A stretch of DNA of 64,000 bases from Aquimarina rhabdastrellae (GCA_947387485.1 CANDNT010000002.1:591123-655122), one strand, 5' to 3'. Counted from the first letter of the stretch, positions 40,001-48,884 are shown. Notes: a model not told the origin generated them from the sequence alone. A program made the numbers and translations.

Positions 40001-40127
40001 TAGGATCTTTATTTTTTTCTAATTCATGAATTTTTTGAACAATTTCTTGAAAACTGGAGGATTGTTGTGCATATGAAACGAAAATAGTAATCCAGAAGAA
40101 GCAAGAAAAAACTAATCTTAAATTCAT
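37023..40127 (-). CDS. exported FG-GAP/ASPIC-UnbV repeat protein with long helical N-terminus
   Basis: 1034 residues with a signal peptide (VSYAQQ). The C-terminal half (about 480-1030) is a CRTAC1-like beta-propeller built from FG-GAP/VCBS repeats carrying calcium loops (DINNDGLID, DFNNDGLQD, DYNNDGLLD, DYDNDGDED, DYDNDGDLD) and closing with an ASPIC/UnbV domain (INRDAIGSSI ... HFGIGS). The N-terminal 450 residues are unusual. They are helical with four similar units at about 62-108, 168-212, 281-326 and 384-432, each ending in a segment of the type IxxxDI. No T9SS domain is obvious. Probably surface or periplasmic, perhaps adhesive. Single gene with a -7 box. Confidence 0.85.
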   Translation of the reverse strand: MNLRLVFSCFFWITIFVSYAQQSSSFQEIVQKIHELEKNKDPKCYATANRLEDFMYGTPLNDLARNLKIQIQKEIILYLKQKASQNAIADHSKKITTEHLQPIIQELSTYKKLTSGDYEYQLPDDTIKIAKLDYDQYASISYCYRSLLSVEQDLLFSPKANLLPFDKDAISYVNDYLNISTLVVLKIADEIARAKNQPEITPDIIKTAWIKTFQKEKPLTQQKTNAILSTNEGNHDLIQEIIKQKIASYKQYNNINPSLFLRNIQVYFARQKWPTDLNTSKTLKDYYLESLIQFTTSLLQQSHHIATQRKHPIIRVADIQYAANSFLPIEVNSFEDVLFFPNNIDNNISIESYDLDAFRDSSFHWRILDYTLQDKQAQHIKTLDPNAVELVVENIAHMGVLVLRIAGSISKSQEKTALDINDINAAFSHIQQLINSYPSFAPKQEKTTIASANATSSPISGFSEIASKIGISFHHKSSDWLSRHIRSFTTSYQEQKIKLAIPPAFGGAGVACEDINNDGLIDVLLLGGFGNKLFLNTQEGSFNDISSISNINYWDPQLRSYGEPRQPIIADFNNDGLQDIFITYVNAPHRLYQNIDGTHFTDVSMSSNLGGINAVAGPATTFDYNNDGLLDIFIGYFGNYITGDLPTLSRDNQNGMPNKLFKNLGNFVFEEVSFIPSSITNSGWTQAVGHADLNQDGLQDIIVGNDFGVNKYFLNSSTGVFTESSKQLGTDKPSYTMNIGISDLNRDMFPDLYISNIVVMQKDEKYVSPNKDTQMKFDPKKMANIRTVEANDLFLSNIKSKRLHNYQLSTNIGRGYSSTGWSWDADFFDYDNDGDEDLYCLNGMNDFSVYSTENPFYFEREDLSKAIQYAESNREKNVFFINDNGQLINKAKALGVDLYSNARSASYFDYDNDGDLDIIINNYHDTANVLQNNTSSTNHWLKIKLIGSPKHHINRDAIGSSIIVSSKHHKNLWREIHSTTGYLSVHPKIQHFGIGSDTTAKLTVKWSNGEVFTFKNLNANESYHITYPNILKKI

Positions 40128-40151
40128 AAAAGAAATGTTTTAATATCTAAT

Positions 40152-40159
40152 CAAAGATA
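40152..40159 (-). promoter_or_regulatory. -7 box of the FG-GAP gene
   Basis: TATCTTTG on the minus strand, 24 bases before the ATG at 40127, matches TAnnTTTG. Confidence 0.45.
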
Positions 40160-40370
40160 CCTTTTTTCGATAGAAAAAATAATGAACAGTATGTTATATA
40201 CGATTTGACGATAGCAATGAACAGATTATCGATAAAAAATGATGTTTTGTCGTAAGCGGTTGTTTTATTGGTGGTTAAGAGTTACTTTTAATAAAATAGA
40301 GCAGTAGTGTAACAATCATAAAATCACTATGTTTGTTAAAACTAACGGCATACTTTTAAAACGAAAACAC

Positions 40371-41921
40371 ATGAAAAGACTTTTATTATTTATTATTTTA
40401 TCAGGAGGATATTTAACCTCAAGTACAGTATTAGGGCAACAAGTATTTAACTCTGATGTATTTGTTCAAGGATCATTACAGATAGGTCTTGATGCAAACT
40501 CGTCACATAGTTTTGGGTTTGATACCTTTGTAATGTCAGAAGATAATTTGAGAATGTACTTTGAAGATGTTTCGACTACTGCAAATTTTCCTAGCAATGA
40601 TTGGCGTTTTACATTTAATGATTCTACAAATGGAGGAGACAATTTTTTCTCTATAGACGATGCTACAGCAGGAACCGTACCTTTTAAGATACAAGCTGGA
40701 GCAGGAAACAATAAGTTTTTTATGGAGTCTGGAGGATATATAGGTCTAGGGAATACAAACCCTGCCGTTCACTTACATCTTACCGATGGAAATACTCCTA
40801 CGTATAGATTAGAACAAGATGGATCAGATGGATTTACAGCTCAAACGTGGGATATAGCGGGGAATGAGGCTAATTTCTTTATTAGAGATGTTTCTAATGG
40901 AAGTAAATTATCTTTTAGAATACAACCTAATACTCCAGAAAACACGCTTACATTAAGAGCTTCGGGAACAGTAGGTATTGGAACTTTTAGCCCTAATGGA
41001 GATGCATCATTACATATGAATGCTACAGATAAAGGTTTGCTAATAAATCGATTAACGACAGAACAGCGTACGACATTTGGAGCAAGCTTAGAAAGTGGAG
41101 ATAACGGAATGATGGTGTATGATAACGAAGAGAATAAGTTGTATTTATGGGACGGTACACAATGGGTGACTAGTACAGATGATCAGGCACTTACCTTAAC
41201 AGATAATACTTTAGCTCTAGAAGATGGTGGAACTGTAAATTTAACTGCTTATTTAGATAACACAGATAATCAAGATTTGACATTAACTAATAATGAATTG
41301 AGTTTAACTAATGATGCAACTACGGTGGATTTAGCAGCATATTTAGATAATACAGACGAACAAACCTTAAATCTTAATAATAGTGCGTTAAGTATTACAG
41401 GTGGAAATACAGTAGATCTTACACCATTAGTATCTACAGATGATCAAAATTTAACAGCAGCTACACTAACAAATAATGAACTAACTATTGAAATTGAAAA
41501 TGGTAACTCGGTAACAGTTGATTTATCTGCAATTCTTGCTCCTCTGCAAAATGAGAATGCAACCCAGCAATCTCAAATAGATGATTTGATCACAAGAATG
41601 GAAGCTCTTGAAGATTGTGCATGTACGACATTAAATGTAAATGATGTAGAAAGAGTAAGTAATAAGGCTATATTATATCAAAACATTCCTAATCCATTTA
41701 AAAATACTTCGATAATTAAATATTATGTCCCAGTTTCTGTATCAAAAGCAGAGATGGTGTTTAGTAATACTTCTGGACAGATTGTATCACGAGTGCCATT
41801 AGAAGATAGAGGAGAAGGTGTCTTAAATGTAAATAGCGAAGGATTACCTTCTGCTATATATTATTATGCTTTATATATTGATGGAAAGAAAGTAGATAGC
41901 AAAAAGATGGCTATAGAATAG
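40371..41921 (+). CDS. exported fibre-like protein with T9SS sorting domain
   Basis: 516 residues from the ATG at 40371 (earlier in-frame ATG at 40329 is less fitting). Signal peptide ending VLGQ-QV. Residues 20-240 carry GIG/GLGNTNP-type beta-helix turns seen in tail-fibre-like exported proteins. Around 275-370 there are repeats of the pattern DNTDNQDLTLTNNELSL. A short coiled coil (about 385-415) is followed by a C-terminal sorting domain (LYQNIPNPFKNTSIIKYYVP ... GLPSAIYYYALYIDGKKVDSKKM). It is thus a T9SS substrate and probably a surface filament. Divergent from the FG-GAP gene. Confidence 0.85.
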   Translation: MKRLLLFIILSGGYLTSSTVLGQQVFNSDVFVQGSLQIGLDANSSHSFGFDTFVMSEDNLRMYFEDVSTTANFPSNDWRFTFNDSTNGGDNFFSIDDATAGTVPFKIQAGAGNNKFFMESGGYIGLGNTNPAVHLHLTDGNTPTYRLEQDGSDGFTAQTWDIAGNEANFFIRDVSNGSKLSFRIQPNTPENTLTLRASGTVGIGTFSPNGDASLHMNATDKGLLINRLTTEQRTTFGASLESGDNGMMVYDNEENKLYLWDGTQWVTSTDDQALTLTDNTLALEDGGTVNLTAYLDNTDNQDLTLTNNELSLTNDATTVDLAAYLDNTDEQTLNLNNSALSITGGNTVDLTPLVSTDDQNLTAATLTNNELTIEIENGNSVTVDLSAILAPLQNENATQQSQIDDLITRMEALEDCACTTLNVNDVERVSNKAILYQNIPNPFKNTSIIKYYVPVSVSKAEMVFSNTSGQIVSRVPLEDRGEGVLNVNSEGLPSAIYYYALYIDGKKVDSKKMAIE

Positions 41922-41941
41922 ACTTACTAATATAAACTGAT

Positions 41942-41982
41942 AAAAAAGGCTTGATAATTATTTAAATTTATCAAGCCTTTTT
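41942..41982. terminator. bidirectional terminator
   Basis: AAAAAAGGCTTGATAA and TTATCAAGCCTTTTT pair between the convergent fibre and cupin genes. Confidence 0.85.
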
Positions 41983-41994
41983 AACACTTAATAA

Positions 41995-42360
41995 TTAAAT
42001 ATCGATATATTGAGAAACAGTGCGGTCGCTTTCTGTTTCACCGGTATGTTTAGTACTTGCTTTTTCAAAAAGTAAGACGTGAACCTCTTCATTATTCTCG
42101 GTAGAAGGACAATGCTCTACTCCTTTAGGAACAACAATAAGTTCTCCAGGATTTACTCTAACGGTTTTATCTCTAAACTTCATTACCAGAGTCCCTTTAA
42201 TCACTTGAAATAACTCATCTTCATCATCATGTTTGTGCCATACAAAATCACCGCAAAGTTTAGCTAAGTATATTTGGTTGTTATCAACCATGGCAATGCG
42301 ATGTGGATGCCATTGTTTGTCAAACTGTGATAATTTTTCTTTAATATTAATCGCTTTCAT
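41995..42360 (-). CDS. cupin domain protein
   Basis: 121 residues with one cupin_2 barrel: VWHKHDDEDELFQVIKGTLVMKF (first His-His-Glu motif) and PGELIVVPKGVEHCP (second, with the last His). It binds a metal; the substrate is unknown. Cytosolic. A -7 box lies 82 bases upstream of the start. Confidence 0.88.
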   Translation of the reverse strand: MKAINIKEKLSQFDKQWHPHRIAMVDNNQIYLAKLCGDFVWHKHDDEDELFQVIKGTLVMKFRDKTVRVNPGELIVVPKGVEHCPSTENNEEVHVLLFEKASTKHTGETESDRTVSQYIDI

Positions 42361-42441
42361 CTTTTTTTATAAACGCTTTTGATCTTTTTCAAAAACAAAT
42401 TAATTCTTAGCAAAACAAGATAATTAATTCTATAAGTAATC

Positions 42442-42449
42442 AAAGATAT
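42442..42449 (-). promoter_or_regulatory. -7 box upstream of the cupin gene
   Basis: TATCTTTG on the minus strand matches TAnnTTTG, 82 bases before the cupin start; the distance implies an AT-rich leader of about 75 bases. Confidence 0.3.
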
Positions 42450-42608
42450 CTTAACGTTTCTTTATTAGTTAAAGAAATAAAGTAAATATGAGATAAAATA
42501 ATCTAATTTTAAAATACAAGTAAATGTTAAACTTGATTTAAAAAAGGTTTAACCGCATTTTTTTTATGCTAAATTTAAAGTAATAAACTAATAAAAAAGC
42601 ATTATTAC

Positions 42609-42800
42609 ATGAAAACCAATTTTTTAAATTTATCAGGAGTTAAGGTATTGAGTAAAGAAAATCAACGTACAATTAAAGGAAGTGCTATAGCAGATTATTC
42701 TTTATGTGGATGTTCTTGTAGTGGAGCTGTAACAGGGCCAGAATATTGTAAAGTGATTTTTGCATGTACTCAAGAATACTCTTGTCAAGAAGAGAGTTAA
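42609..42800 (+). CDS. putative RiPP/bacteriocin-like precursor peptide
   Basis: 63 residues. The N-terminal part (LSGVKVLSKENQRTIKGS) matches the leader style of Bacteroidota natural-product precursors, which run vLskeEqksIkGG, with GS in place of GG at residues 24-25. The remaining 38 residues hold six Cys (33, 35, 37, 47, 53, 59), including CGCSC. No modification enzyme, peptidase-transporter or immunity gene is visible within the window, so maturation would depend on genes elsewhere. It is a single gene followed by a good terminator. Confidence 0.65.
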   Translation: MKTNFLNLSGVKVLSKENQRTIKGSAIADYSLCGCSCSGAVTGPEYCKVIFACTQEYSCQEES

Positions 42801-42824
42801 TATTTTTTCCGGCTAGATTAAAAG

Positions 42825-42857
42825 ATTGCCATTGTAGTGATACAATGGTGATTTTTT
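42825..42857. terminator. bidirectional terminator
   Basis: CCATTGTA-GTGA-TACAATGG with flanking A/T-rich arms, followed by T's, between the precursor peptide gene and mgtE. Confidence 0.75.
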
Positions 42858-42858
42858 A

Positions 42859-44208
42859 TTAAAAACCAAGAATAAGCTTAGCTATATAAAAGAATAAAAA
42901 TATTCCAAAAATATCATTACTAGTTGTAATAAAAGGACCAGTAGCAATAGCAGGATCGATACCTTTTTTATCTAGAATAATAGGTACAAAAGTACCAACT
43001 AATGCAGCAACGATGATCACTAGAATTAATGCTAAAGCAACAGTGAGATTAAAAAGCATTTCGTTACCCATAATGACTCCAAAAAGAATCAATAAGAGTG
43101 CAAGTGCAATACCATTGATCAAACTCAGCCCTATTTCTTTAACAAGACGATTCCATAAACTACCTTTTACAACATCATTAGCCAGACCTTGCACGATAAT
43201 AGCAGAGGATTGTACACCTACGTTTCCAGCCATGGCAGCAATAAGAGGTGTATAGAAAAATAAAGTAGGATATTGTTCTAGAGCAGAGTGAAAATTTCCC
43301 ATAATAGAAACACTACCTAAACCACCTAATAACCCCAATACAAGCCAGGGTAGACGCGCACGAGTAAGTTCCCAAATGTTATCATCGGCTTCTACATCTT
43401 GAGAGATACCGGCAGCCATTTGATAATCTTTCTCGGCCTCATCTTTAATAAAGTCAACGATGTCATCAATTGTAATACGACCTTTAAGCACGTCATTATG
43501 ATCAACAACAGGAATTGCTTCTAAATCATATTTGGTCATAATACGAGCAACTTCTTCTCCTTCGTCATCAACACGAACAAAATCTACTTTTGGGATATAA
43601 ACTTCTTTAATATAAGTTTTTGTAGAAGCAGTAAGTAAGTCTTTTAGAGATAAACGACCTTTTAATTTATTGTTTTGATCAACTACATAAATAGAATGTA
43701 CTCTAGTTACATTCTCTGCTTGTTTACGCATCTCAAAAACACAACGAGAAACAGTCCAGTTTTCATTTACTTGAACAAGTTCCTTTGCCATTAATCCACC
43801 AGCAGTATCCTCGTCATAACGCAATAATTCAACGATATGCTCGGCATGTTCTTCATCTTCAATTTCAGAGATAACAGTTTCTGCACGTTCTTCAGGAAGT
43901 TCTGCAAGAATATCGGCAGCATCATCGGTATCTAATTCTTCAACTTCTTCTGCAATTTCTTTGGCAGAAAGCTTATTAAGAATACGTTCACGTACATCTT
44001 CTTCAAGCTCCATTAAAGCATCAGAAGTTTTTTCACTATCTAATAGTTTAATGATGTATGTTGCTTCAAAAGGACTAAGCTCATTGATGATTTCGGCAAC
44101 ATCTGCAAAGTGAAGTTCATTAAAAATCTCTAATAAACGAGTATCATTTTTTTCCTGAATAAGATCTTTCAGTCGAAGTATAAGTTCATTAGAGACTTGA
44201 AATTGCAT
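42859..44208 (-). CDS. mgtE: magnesium transporter MgtE
   Basis: 449 residues. The cytosolic N domain with helical LDTDDAADILAELPEE-type repeats is followed by two CBS domains (about 130-255), which act as the Mg2+ sensor, and a C-terminal membrane part of five helices (about 280-449) with the GNVGVQSSAIIVQGLA pore segment. Forms a dimeric Mg2+ channel in the cytoplasmic membrane. Normal length. A -7 box lies 42 bases upstream. Confidence 0.96.
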   Translation of the reverse strand: MQFQVSNELILRLKDLIQEKNDTRLLEIFNELHFADVAEIINELSPFEATYIIKLLDSEKTSDALMELEEDVRERILNKLSAKEIAEEVEELDTDDAADILAELPEERAETVISEIEDEEHAEHIVELLRYDEDTAGGLMAKELVQVNENWTVSRCVFEMRKQAENVTRVHSIYVVDQNNKLKGRLSLKDLLTASTKTYIKEVYIPKVDFVRVDDEGEEVARIMTKYDLEAIPVVDHNDVLKGRITIDDIVDFIKDEAEKDYQMAAGISQDVEADDNIWELTRARLPWLVLGLLGGLGSVSIMGNFHSALEQYPTLFFYTPLIAAMAGNVGVQSSAIIVQGLANDVVKGSLWNRLVKEIGLSLINGIALALLLILFGVIMGNEMLFNLTVALALILVIIVAALVGTFVPIILDKKGIDPAIATGPFITTSNDIFGIFLFFYIAKLILGF

Positions 44209-44250
44209 ATAGATACGTTTTATAAAGGTGTACTATAATTTTAATCGGGA

Positions 44251-44258
44251 CAAAGATA
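44251..44258 (-). promoter_or_regulatory. -7 box of mgtE
   Basis: TATCTTTG on the minus strand matches TAnnTTTG, 42 bases before the mgtE start. Confidence 0.45.
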
Positions 44259-44327
44259 ACCAAACAAATGAATTGCGTTTTATATGTGTGTTAAAAGAAT
44301 TAACAAATAATGCAATAAATAAAAAGG

Positions 44328-45188
44328 TTAAGCGTTGTCTTCCTGAATTTTTAATGTAAGTTCAATAAAACTAGCTACACTTAATTGTTCAGGACGTTTT
44401 GAAAACAATTCGCTTTCGCGTAAAGCATCAGAAAGCTGCAATGATTTTAAGCTATTTCTCAGTGTTTTTCTACGTTGACCAAAAGCTGTTTTAACTACAG
44501 TAAAGAACAGTTTTTCCTTACAAGGAAGAGTATAGTTTTCTTTACGACGTAATCGCAAAACACCACTATCAACCTTTGGAGGAGGATTAAACACTGTAGG
44601 AGGTACAGTAAATAAATATTCTGCATCATAAAATGCCTGTGTGAGTACAGATAAAATTCCATAAGTTTTAGAACCTTCTTTCTCACAAATACGTTGCGCA
44701 ACCTCTTTTTGAAACATTCCAGTAAACTCAGGAATATTTTGTTTGTTTTCTATAGTTTTAAAAACGATTTGACTAGAAATATTATAAGGGAAATTTCCAG
44801 TAATGGCATAAGGATCCCCTTGAAATAAACTATCTAAATCAAATTTGAGAAAATCAGCTTCAATAACTTTAAACGTACTTTTTGCATTACGTATTTCTGG
44901 GTGCTCTAGATGAAAATGCGTATTGAGATATGCAATAGACTCGGTATCTAGATCCATAGCTACAACATTAAGATCTTTTTGGAGAATGTACTTAGTTAAT
45001 ACTCCCATACCAGGACCGATTTCAATCACATTATCATAGCCAGATAAAGTTAATGTATCTCCGATATCTCTAGCAATACCCTCATCTCTTAAAAAATGTT
45101 GCCCAAGATGTTTTTTTGCTCTTACTGCAGTTTTTTCTTGAGGAACATAAGGCGTACTGTATTTTTTCTTTTTTTTAGATTTAGACAT
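44328..45188 (-). CDS. rsmA: 16S rRNA dimethyladenosine transferase
   Basis: RsmA/KsgA methylates the two adjacent adenines in the 3' hairpin of 16S rRNA. SAM motif [15 protein letters not shown], the NFPYNIS catalytic motif (N-F-P-Y) and the C-terminal [13 protein letters not shown] helix are present. 286 residues with a Lys-rich N-terminus. Its ATG overlaps the stop of the DUF4286 gene by one base (TAATG), so translation is coupled. Confidence 0.96.
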   Translation of the reverse strand: MSKSKKKKKYSTPYVPQEKTAVRAKKHLGQHFLRDEGIARDIGDTLTLSGYDNVIEIGPGMGVLTKYILQKDLNVVAMDLDTESIAYLNTHFHLEHPEIRNAKSTFKVIEADFLKFDLDSLFQGDPYAITGNFPYNISSQIVFKTIENKQNIPEFTGMFQKEVAQRICEKEGSKTYGILSVLTQAFYDAEYLFTVPPTVFNPPPKVDSGVLRLRRKENYTLPCKEKLFFTVVKTAFGQRRKTLRNSLKSLQLSDALRESELFSKRPEQLSVASFIELTLKIQEDNA

Positions 45189-45496
45189 TAGTGCTCACTT
45201 ATAATTTCTAATTCTGTTCTAAAAGCGACAAATTTCCCTGCAAAACGATTGGATTTAGCTCTTAGTGTTTCTGCATCTTCAGTATAGTAACGCTCTAATG
45301 TATCCTTACTATCGGTAGTATACTGTACAGAGTATGTAGTGCCGCCCATTTCTTCTTCGACCATAACACGTGTAAATAATGCTTTACTAAATTTTCCAGT
45401 AGCAAGCATTTCAGGAATATGTTCGTTTTGCATCCATAGCATCCATTCATTATGGATTTCATCTTCTACATTAATGGTAACATTATATATATACAT
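45188..45496 (-). CDS. DUF4286 family protein
   Basis: 102 residues, [21 protein letters not shown] and later GTTYSVQY, typical of DUF4286, a small ferredoxin-like-fold family of unknown function common in Bacteroidota. Directly upstream of rsmA with a one-base overlap. A -7 box lies 46 bases upstream. Confidence 0.88.
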   Translation of the reverse strand: MYIYNVTINVEDEIHNEWMLWMQNEHIPEMLATGKFSKALFTRVMVEEEMGGTTYSVQYTTDSKDTLERYYTEDAETLRAKSNRFAGKFVAFRTELEIISEH

Positions 45497-45541
45497 AAGT
45501 AAACTTGATTTCTAAACTTAGGTTAAACCCTATTAAAGCAG

Positions 45542-45549
45542 CAAAGATA
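45542..45549 (-). promoter_or_regulatory. -7 box of the DUF4286-rsmA operon
   Basis: TATCTTTG on the minus strand matches TAnnTTTG, 45 bases before the DUF4286 ATG. Confidence 0.45.
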
Positions 45550-45762
45550 CATTCTATATTTTGATTTATAGGTAATAAATAAAAATGATGAAATAAATAA
45601 TTTTGTTTATAAAAGTTTTTGAGTACGTAAACTTTTTAAACAAAGTAGTATTCAAATAAATAAAATGATTTATAAAAATGTGTTTGAACTAATGTAAGAA
45701 CGAATTAGTTTCAAAAATTATAATCAAATAAAAGTTGTATATGAGGTGAAAAATTAAAGAAC

Positions 45763-47541
45763 TTAATTAATTGCATCACCGCGAAGTGCACGATATTTTT
45801 TCCTAGCTTCTACATAGAAAATGCTATCAGCATGATTAAAGATTAATTGCTCATAGTTTTCTTTAGCTTTTTCTGGTAAATGAAGTTGATTAGCATAAAG
45901 TTCTGCCAAGTGATAATAGGCATCATCTGCTAAAATATCGTCTTTAAAGTAAGCTAAGATTTTTAAATAATTATCTTTTGCTTGTTCATGACTTCCAGTC
46001 TTTTCATAAATTTTAGCTTGACGCAAAAGCGCTTCGTCCTCAATTTTTTCTCCTTTATGTTCAGTTAGAATTTGCTCATAAGCAGCTATAGCTTCTGTAT
46101 TTTTATTTTGAAAAGCAAGTAAATCTGCTTTGGCAAAAATCTTAAGTGCTGTTTGTGTAGAATCTTCTAGTGAATTATCACTTATAATAAGACTCAATTC
46201 CATCGCATCATTAGCAATAAGCTGCGAAGTAGAGGATTTAAGTACATCTAGTTGTGTTTGAGCCCATTTAAAATCGCCTTTGTAGTAACTAGTTTGAGCA
46301 ACTTTAAATCTAGCTTCTTGTGCGATATGATTATTTTTTACAGCATTTTGAATTTGAGTATAATAAATTAATGCTTGATTAAATTTTTCATCAAGAATTA
46401 AAATATCTGCAAGTTCCATTTTTACACTAGCAGTTTCAAAACGAGTTAGACGCTTTTTAAGTAACTGTTTTAAAAACCCAATTCCTTCTTGTTTTTTATT
46501 TAAAGTGAAGGCTAAGAAATGAGCATAATCAATTTGTAACGATAAGGTGCTTTTTTCTGTGCCATACATATCAAATAGTGCTTTATAATCGGCTATTATG
46601 TCATCATGATTTTCTGGAGTAGCTGTGGCTATTTTTGATTGCAATAAAAGTTGGTTAGCATATATCTTAGTGCTATTAGGTACATTACTTTCAATAATAT
46701 AATTGAGTATTTCTTGAGCAATGGAGTAATTTTCTTTTTCAATAGTAATCAGTGCTAATTCAACAATATCTTGTAAACTTTCAGGATTTCTTTTATAAAT
46801 CGCCTTTTCTTGAATAAAAGCTTTTTTATAATCGTTTTGTTGGATGTATAGCCAACTTAGTATTTTGTTATAAGTTGAATTAGGTGTTTGTTGTAGCTTT
46901 TTAATCAAAGCTTTTTTAAGTAAAATATTAGCATCATTAAGTGGATCTTCGGTAACAAAGTCATTAAAATAACGCTGTAATAAACTAATGTAATTAGGTT
47001 GTTTTTCTAATAAAACAAGATAGCTGTCAAACATCTTAGCTAATTTTCCTTGTTCTCCATAAATTTTAGCAAGATTAAGATGATAGTTAACAGATGGATT
47101 AACAAGCATTCCTTTTTCATAAACCAACGCAGCTTGTTCTAGCAAGCTATATCTCTCAAAAGCACGAGCTAGAATATATGTTTGATTGATATGATCACTG
47201 TGAAGGTCCAATGCTTTTTGATAATAAGATTGCGCCTTTTCTTTTTGTTGTTGTAACTCAAAATGATGTCCTAATTCGACATAAAAACTAGCATTGGTAG
47301 GAGATTTAGCTATTTGTTTATGTAATAGCTCTTCAGCTTCAGTATATCGTTCTAATTGTTGATAAGCATCAACGAGACTGGTTAAATATTTATAATTAGG
47401 ACGTTTTTTATATAAATCTTGATAGATGGTAAGCGCCTTTTCATAAGCACCTTGATCCATATAATTTCTAGCCAATTGTGCTGATTGACCAAGAGTTATA
47501 ATTGTAAAAAGGGATAATATTATGAAATAAATAAAGCGCAT
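45763..47541 (-). CDS. exported tetratricopeptide-repeat protein
   Basis: 592 residues with a signal peptide (FIYFIILSLFTIITLGQ) and TPR units almost from end to end (for example GAYEKALTIYQDLYKKRP, KEKAQSYYQKALDL, HEQAKDNYLKILAYF). It is predicted to be a periplasmic or outer-membrane-associated helical scaffold. The TPRs near the C-terminus resemble those of YbgF/BamD-like proteins. The partner is unknown. Its ATG lies in the 3' arm of a long hairpin (47533-47580), which is unusual. Confidence 0.85.
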   Translation of the reverse strand: MRFIYFIILSLFTIITLGQSAQLARNYMDQGAYEKALTIYQDLYKKRPNYKYLTSLVDAYQQLERYTEAEELLHKQIAKSPTNASFYVELGHHFELQQQKEKAQSYYQKALDLHSDHINQTYILARAFERYSLLEQAALVYEKGMLVNPSVNYHLNLAKIYGEQGKLAKMFDSYLVLLEKQPNYISLLQRYFNDFVTEDPLNDANILLKKALIKKLQQTPNSTYNKILSWLYIQQNDYKKAFIQEKAIYKRNPESLQDIVELALITIEKENYSIAQEILNYIIESNVPNSTKIYANQLLLQSKIATATPENHDDIIADYKALFDMYGTEKSTLSLQIDYAHFLAFTLNKKQEGIGFLKQLLKKRLTRFETASVKMELADILILDEKFNQALIYYTQIQNAVKNNHIAQEARFKVAQTSYYKGDFKWAQTQLDVLKSSTSQLIANDAMELSLIISDNSLEDSTQTALKIFAKADLLAFQNKNTEAIAAYEQILTEHKGEKIEDEALLRQAKIYEKTGSHEQAKDNYLKILAYFKDDILADDAYYHLAELYANQLHLPEKAKENYEQLIFNHADSIFYVEARKKYRALRGDAIN

Positions 47542-47580
47542 TTTGCAATGTTTTTATGTAAAGATATGCAAAATACGCTT
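47533..47580 (-). terminator. hairpin between serS and the TPR gene, covering the start codon
   Basis: On the minus strand AAGCGTATTTTGCA and TGCAAAATGCGCTT form a 14-bp stem (one G-U pair) with a 20-base loop, beginning 22 bases after the serS stop and followed by TTATTTATTT. It can act as the serS terminator. The ATG of the TPR gene (47539-47541) lies in the 3' arm, so the structure could also hide that start. Confidence 0.65.
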
Positions 47581-47601
47581 TTTTATGATGTTGTAGAAAC
47601 G

Positions 47602-48873
47602 TTAATCTATGTATTCAAATCCACAGTAAGGTACTAATACATCTGGAATTTTAATACCTTCTGGTGTTTGATAATTTTCTAAGATACCAGCCAAAACTCT
47701 AGGAAGAGCAAGCGAACTACCATTAAGTGTATGAGCCAATTGTTTTTTACCTTCTTTGTTTTTGTAACGTAATTTTAAACGATTAGCTTGGAACGTTTCA
47801 AAGTTTGAAACTGAGCTGATCTCTAACCAGCGATCTTGAGCCGTTGAGAATACTTCAAAATCAAAAGTCAAAACAGATGTAAATCCTAAATCACCACCAC
47901 ATAAACGTAAAATACGATACGGAAGCTTTAATTCTTGTAAAAGCGTTTTAACATGACCCACCATTTCGTCCAAAGCAGCAAAAGAATCTTCAGCTTTTTC
48001 TACTCTTACAATCTCAACCTTATCAAATTGATGTAAACGGTTTAAACCACGAACATGAGCTCCATAAGAACCTGCTTCTCTTCTAAAACACGGAGTATAA
48101 CTCGTATGTTTAATAGGTAGATCTTTTTCTGTAAGCAATTCACCACGATATAAATTCGTTACAGGAACTTCAGACGTAGGAATTAAATATAAATCATCAC
48201 CAGTAACATGGTACATTTGTCCTTCTTTATCTGGTAGTTGTCCTGTACCTAATCCAGAAGCTTCGTTTACCAAATGAGGAACCTGTACTTCTTTATATCC
48301 AGCAGCAGTGTTTTTATCTAAGAAATAATTGATTAAAGCACGTTGTAAACGAGCACCTTTTCCTTTATAAACAGGAAAACCAGCACCAGTAATTTTGGCA
48401 CCTAATTCAAAATCAATAATGTCGTATTTCTTGGCCAATTCCCAGTGAGATAAAGCTCCCTCATGTAATGTAGGGATTTCACCTTCTGTAAAAATCTCCT
48501 CATTATCTTCATCAGTTTTACCTTCAGGAACAGAATCATGCGGAATATTAGGAATCGTATATAATAACTGTGTTAAGTCTTCTTGAACTCTGGATAAAGT
48601 AGTAGATAGTTCTTTTGAACTTTCTTTTAGCTGTGCCGTTTTTTCTTTAAGAATCGAAGCTTTTTGTGCTTCTCCACTCTTAAAAAGTTGCCCAATTTCT
48701 TTGGATAATCGATTAGAATCAGCAAGAATGTTGTCTAATTTTGCTTGCGTAGCACGACGTTCTTCGTCAAGTGCAATGGCTTTTTCAAATACTGGAGCCG
48801 CGTCAAAATTACGCTTTTTTAATGCTTCAATATAAGCCTCTTTGTGTTCTGCGATTTTCTGAATTAATAACAT
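47602..48873 (-). CDS. serS: seryl-tRNA synthetase
   Basis: 423 residues from the ATG at 48873; a longer reading to 48954 only translates the leader. The N-terminal long antiparallel coiled coil (about 28-105) that grips tRNA-Ser is followed by the class II catalytic core with motif 2 (PCFRREAGSYGAHVRGLNRLHQF) and motif 3 (LNGSSLALPRVLAGILENYQ). The leader of about 120 bases contains a structured element (48885-48985). Confidence 0.97.
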   Translation of the reverse strand: MLLIQKIAEHKEAYIEALKKRNFDAAPVFEKAIALDEERRATQAKLDNILADSNRLSKEIGQLFKSGEAQKASILKEKTAQLKESSKELSTTLSRVQEDLTQLLYTIPNIPHDSVPEGKTDEDNEEIFTEGEIPTLHEGALSHWELAKKYDIIDFELGAKITGAGFPVYKGKGARLQRALINYFLDKNTAAGYKEVQVPHLVNEASGLGTGQLPDKEGQMYHVTGDDLYLIPTSEVPVTNLYRGELLTEKDLPIKHTSYTPCFRREAGSYGAHVRGLNRLHQFDKVEIVRVEKAEDSFAALDEMVGHVKTLLQELKLPYRILRLCGGDLGFTSVLTFDFEVFSTAQDRWLEISSVSNFETFQANRLKLRYKNKEGKKQLAHTLNGSSLALPRVLAGILENYQTPEGIKIPDVLVPYCGFEYID

Positions 48874-48884
48874 GATTTTTATTT

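Noticed and set aside
37023..40127. Integrin-like eukaryotic protein
   Set aside because: The FG-GAP repeats with ASPIC/UnbV are common in Bacteroidota exported proteins; no integrin-specific domain is present.
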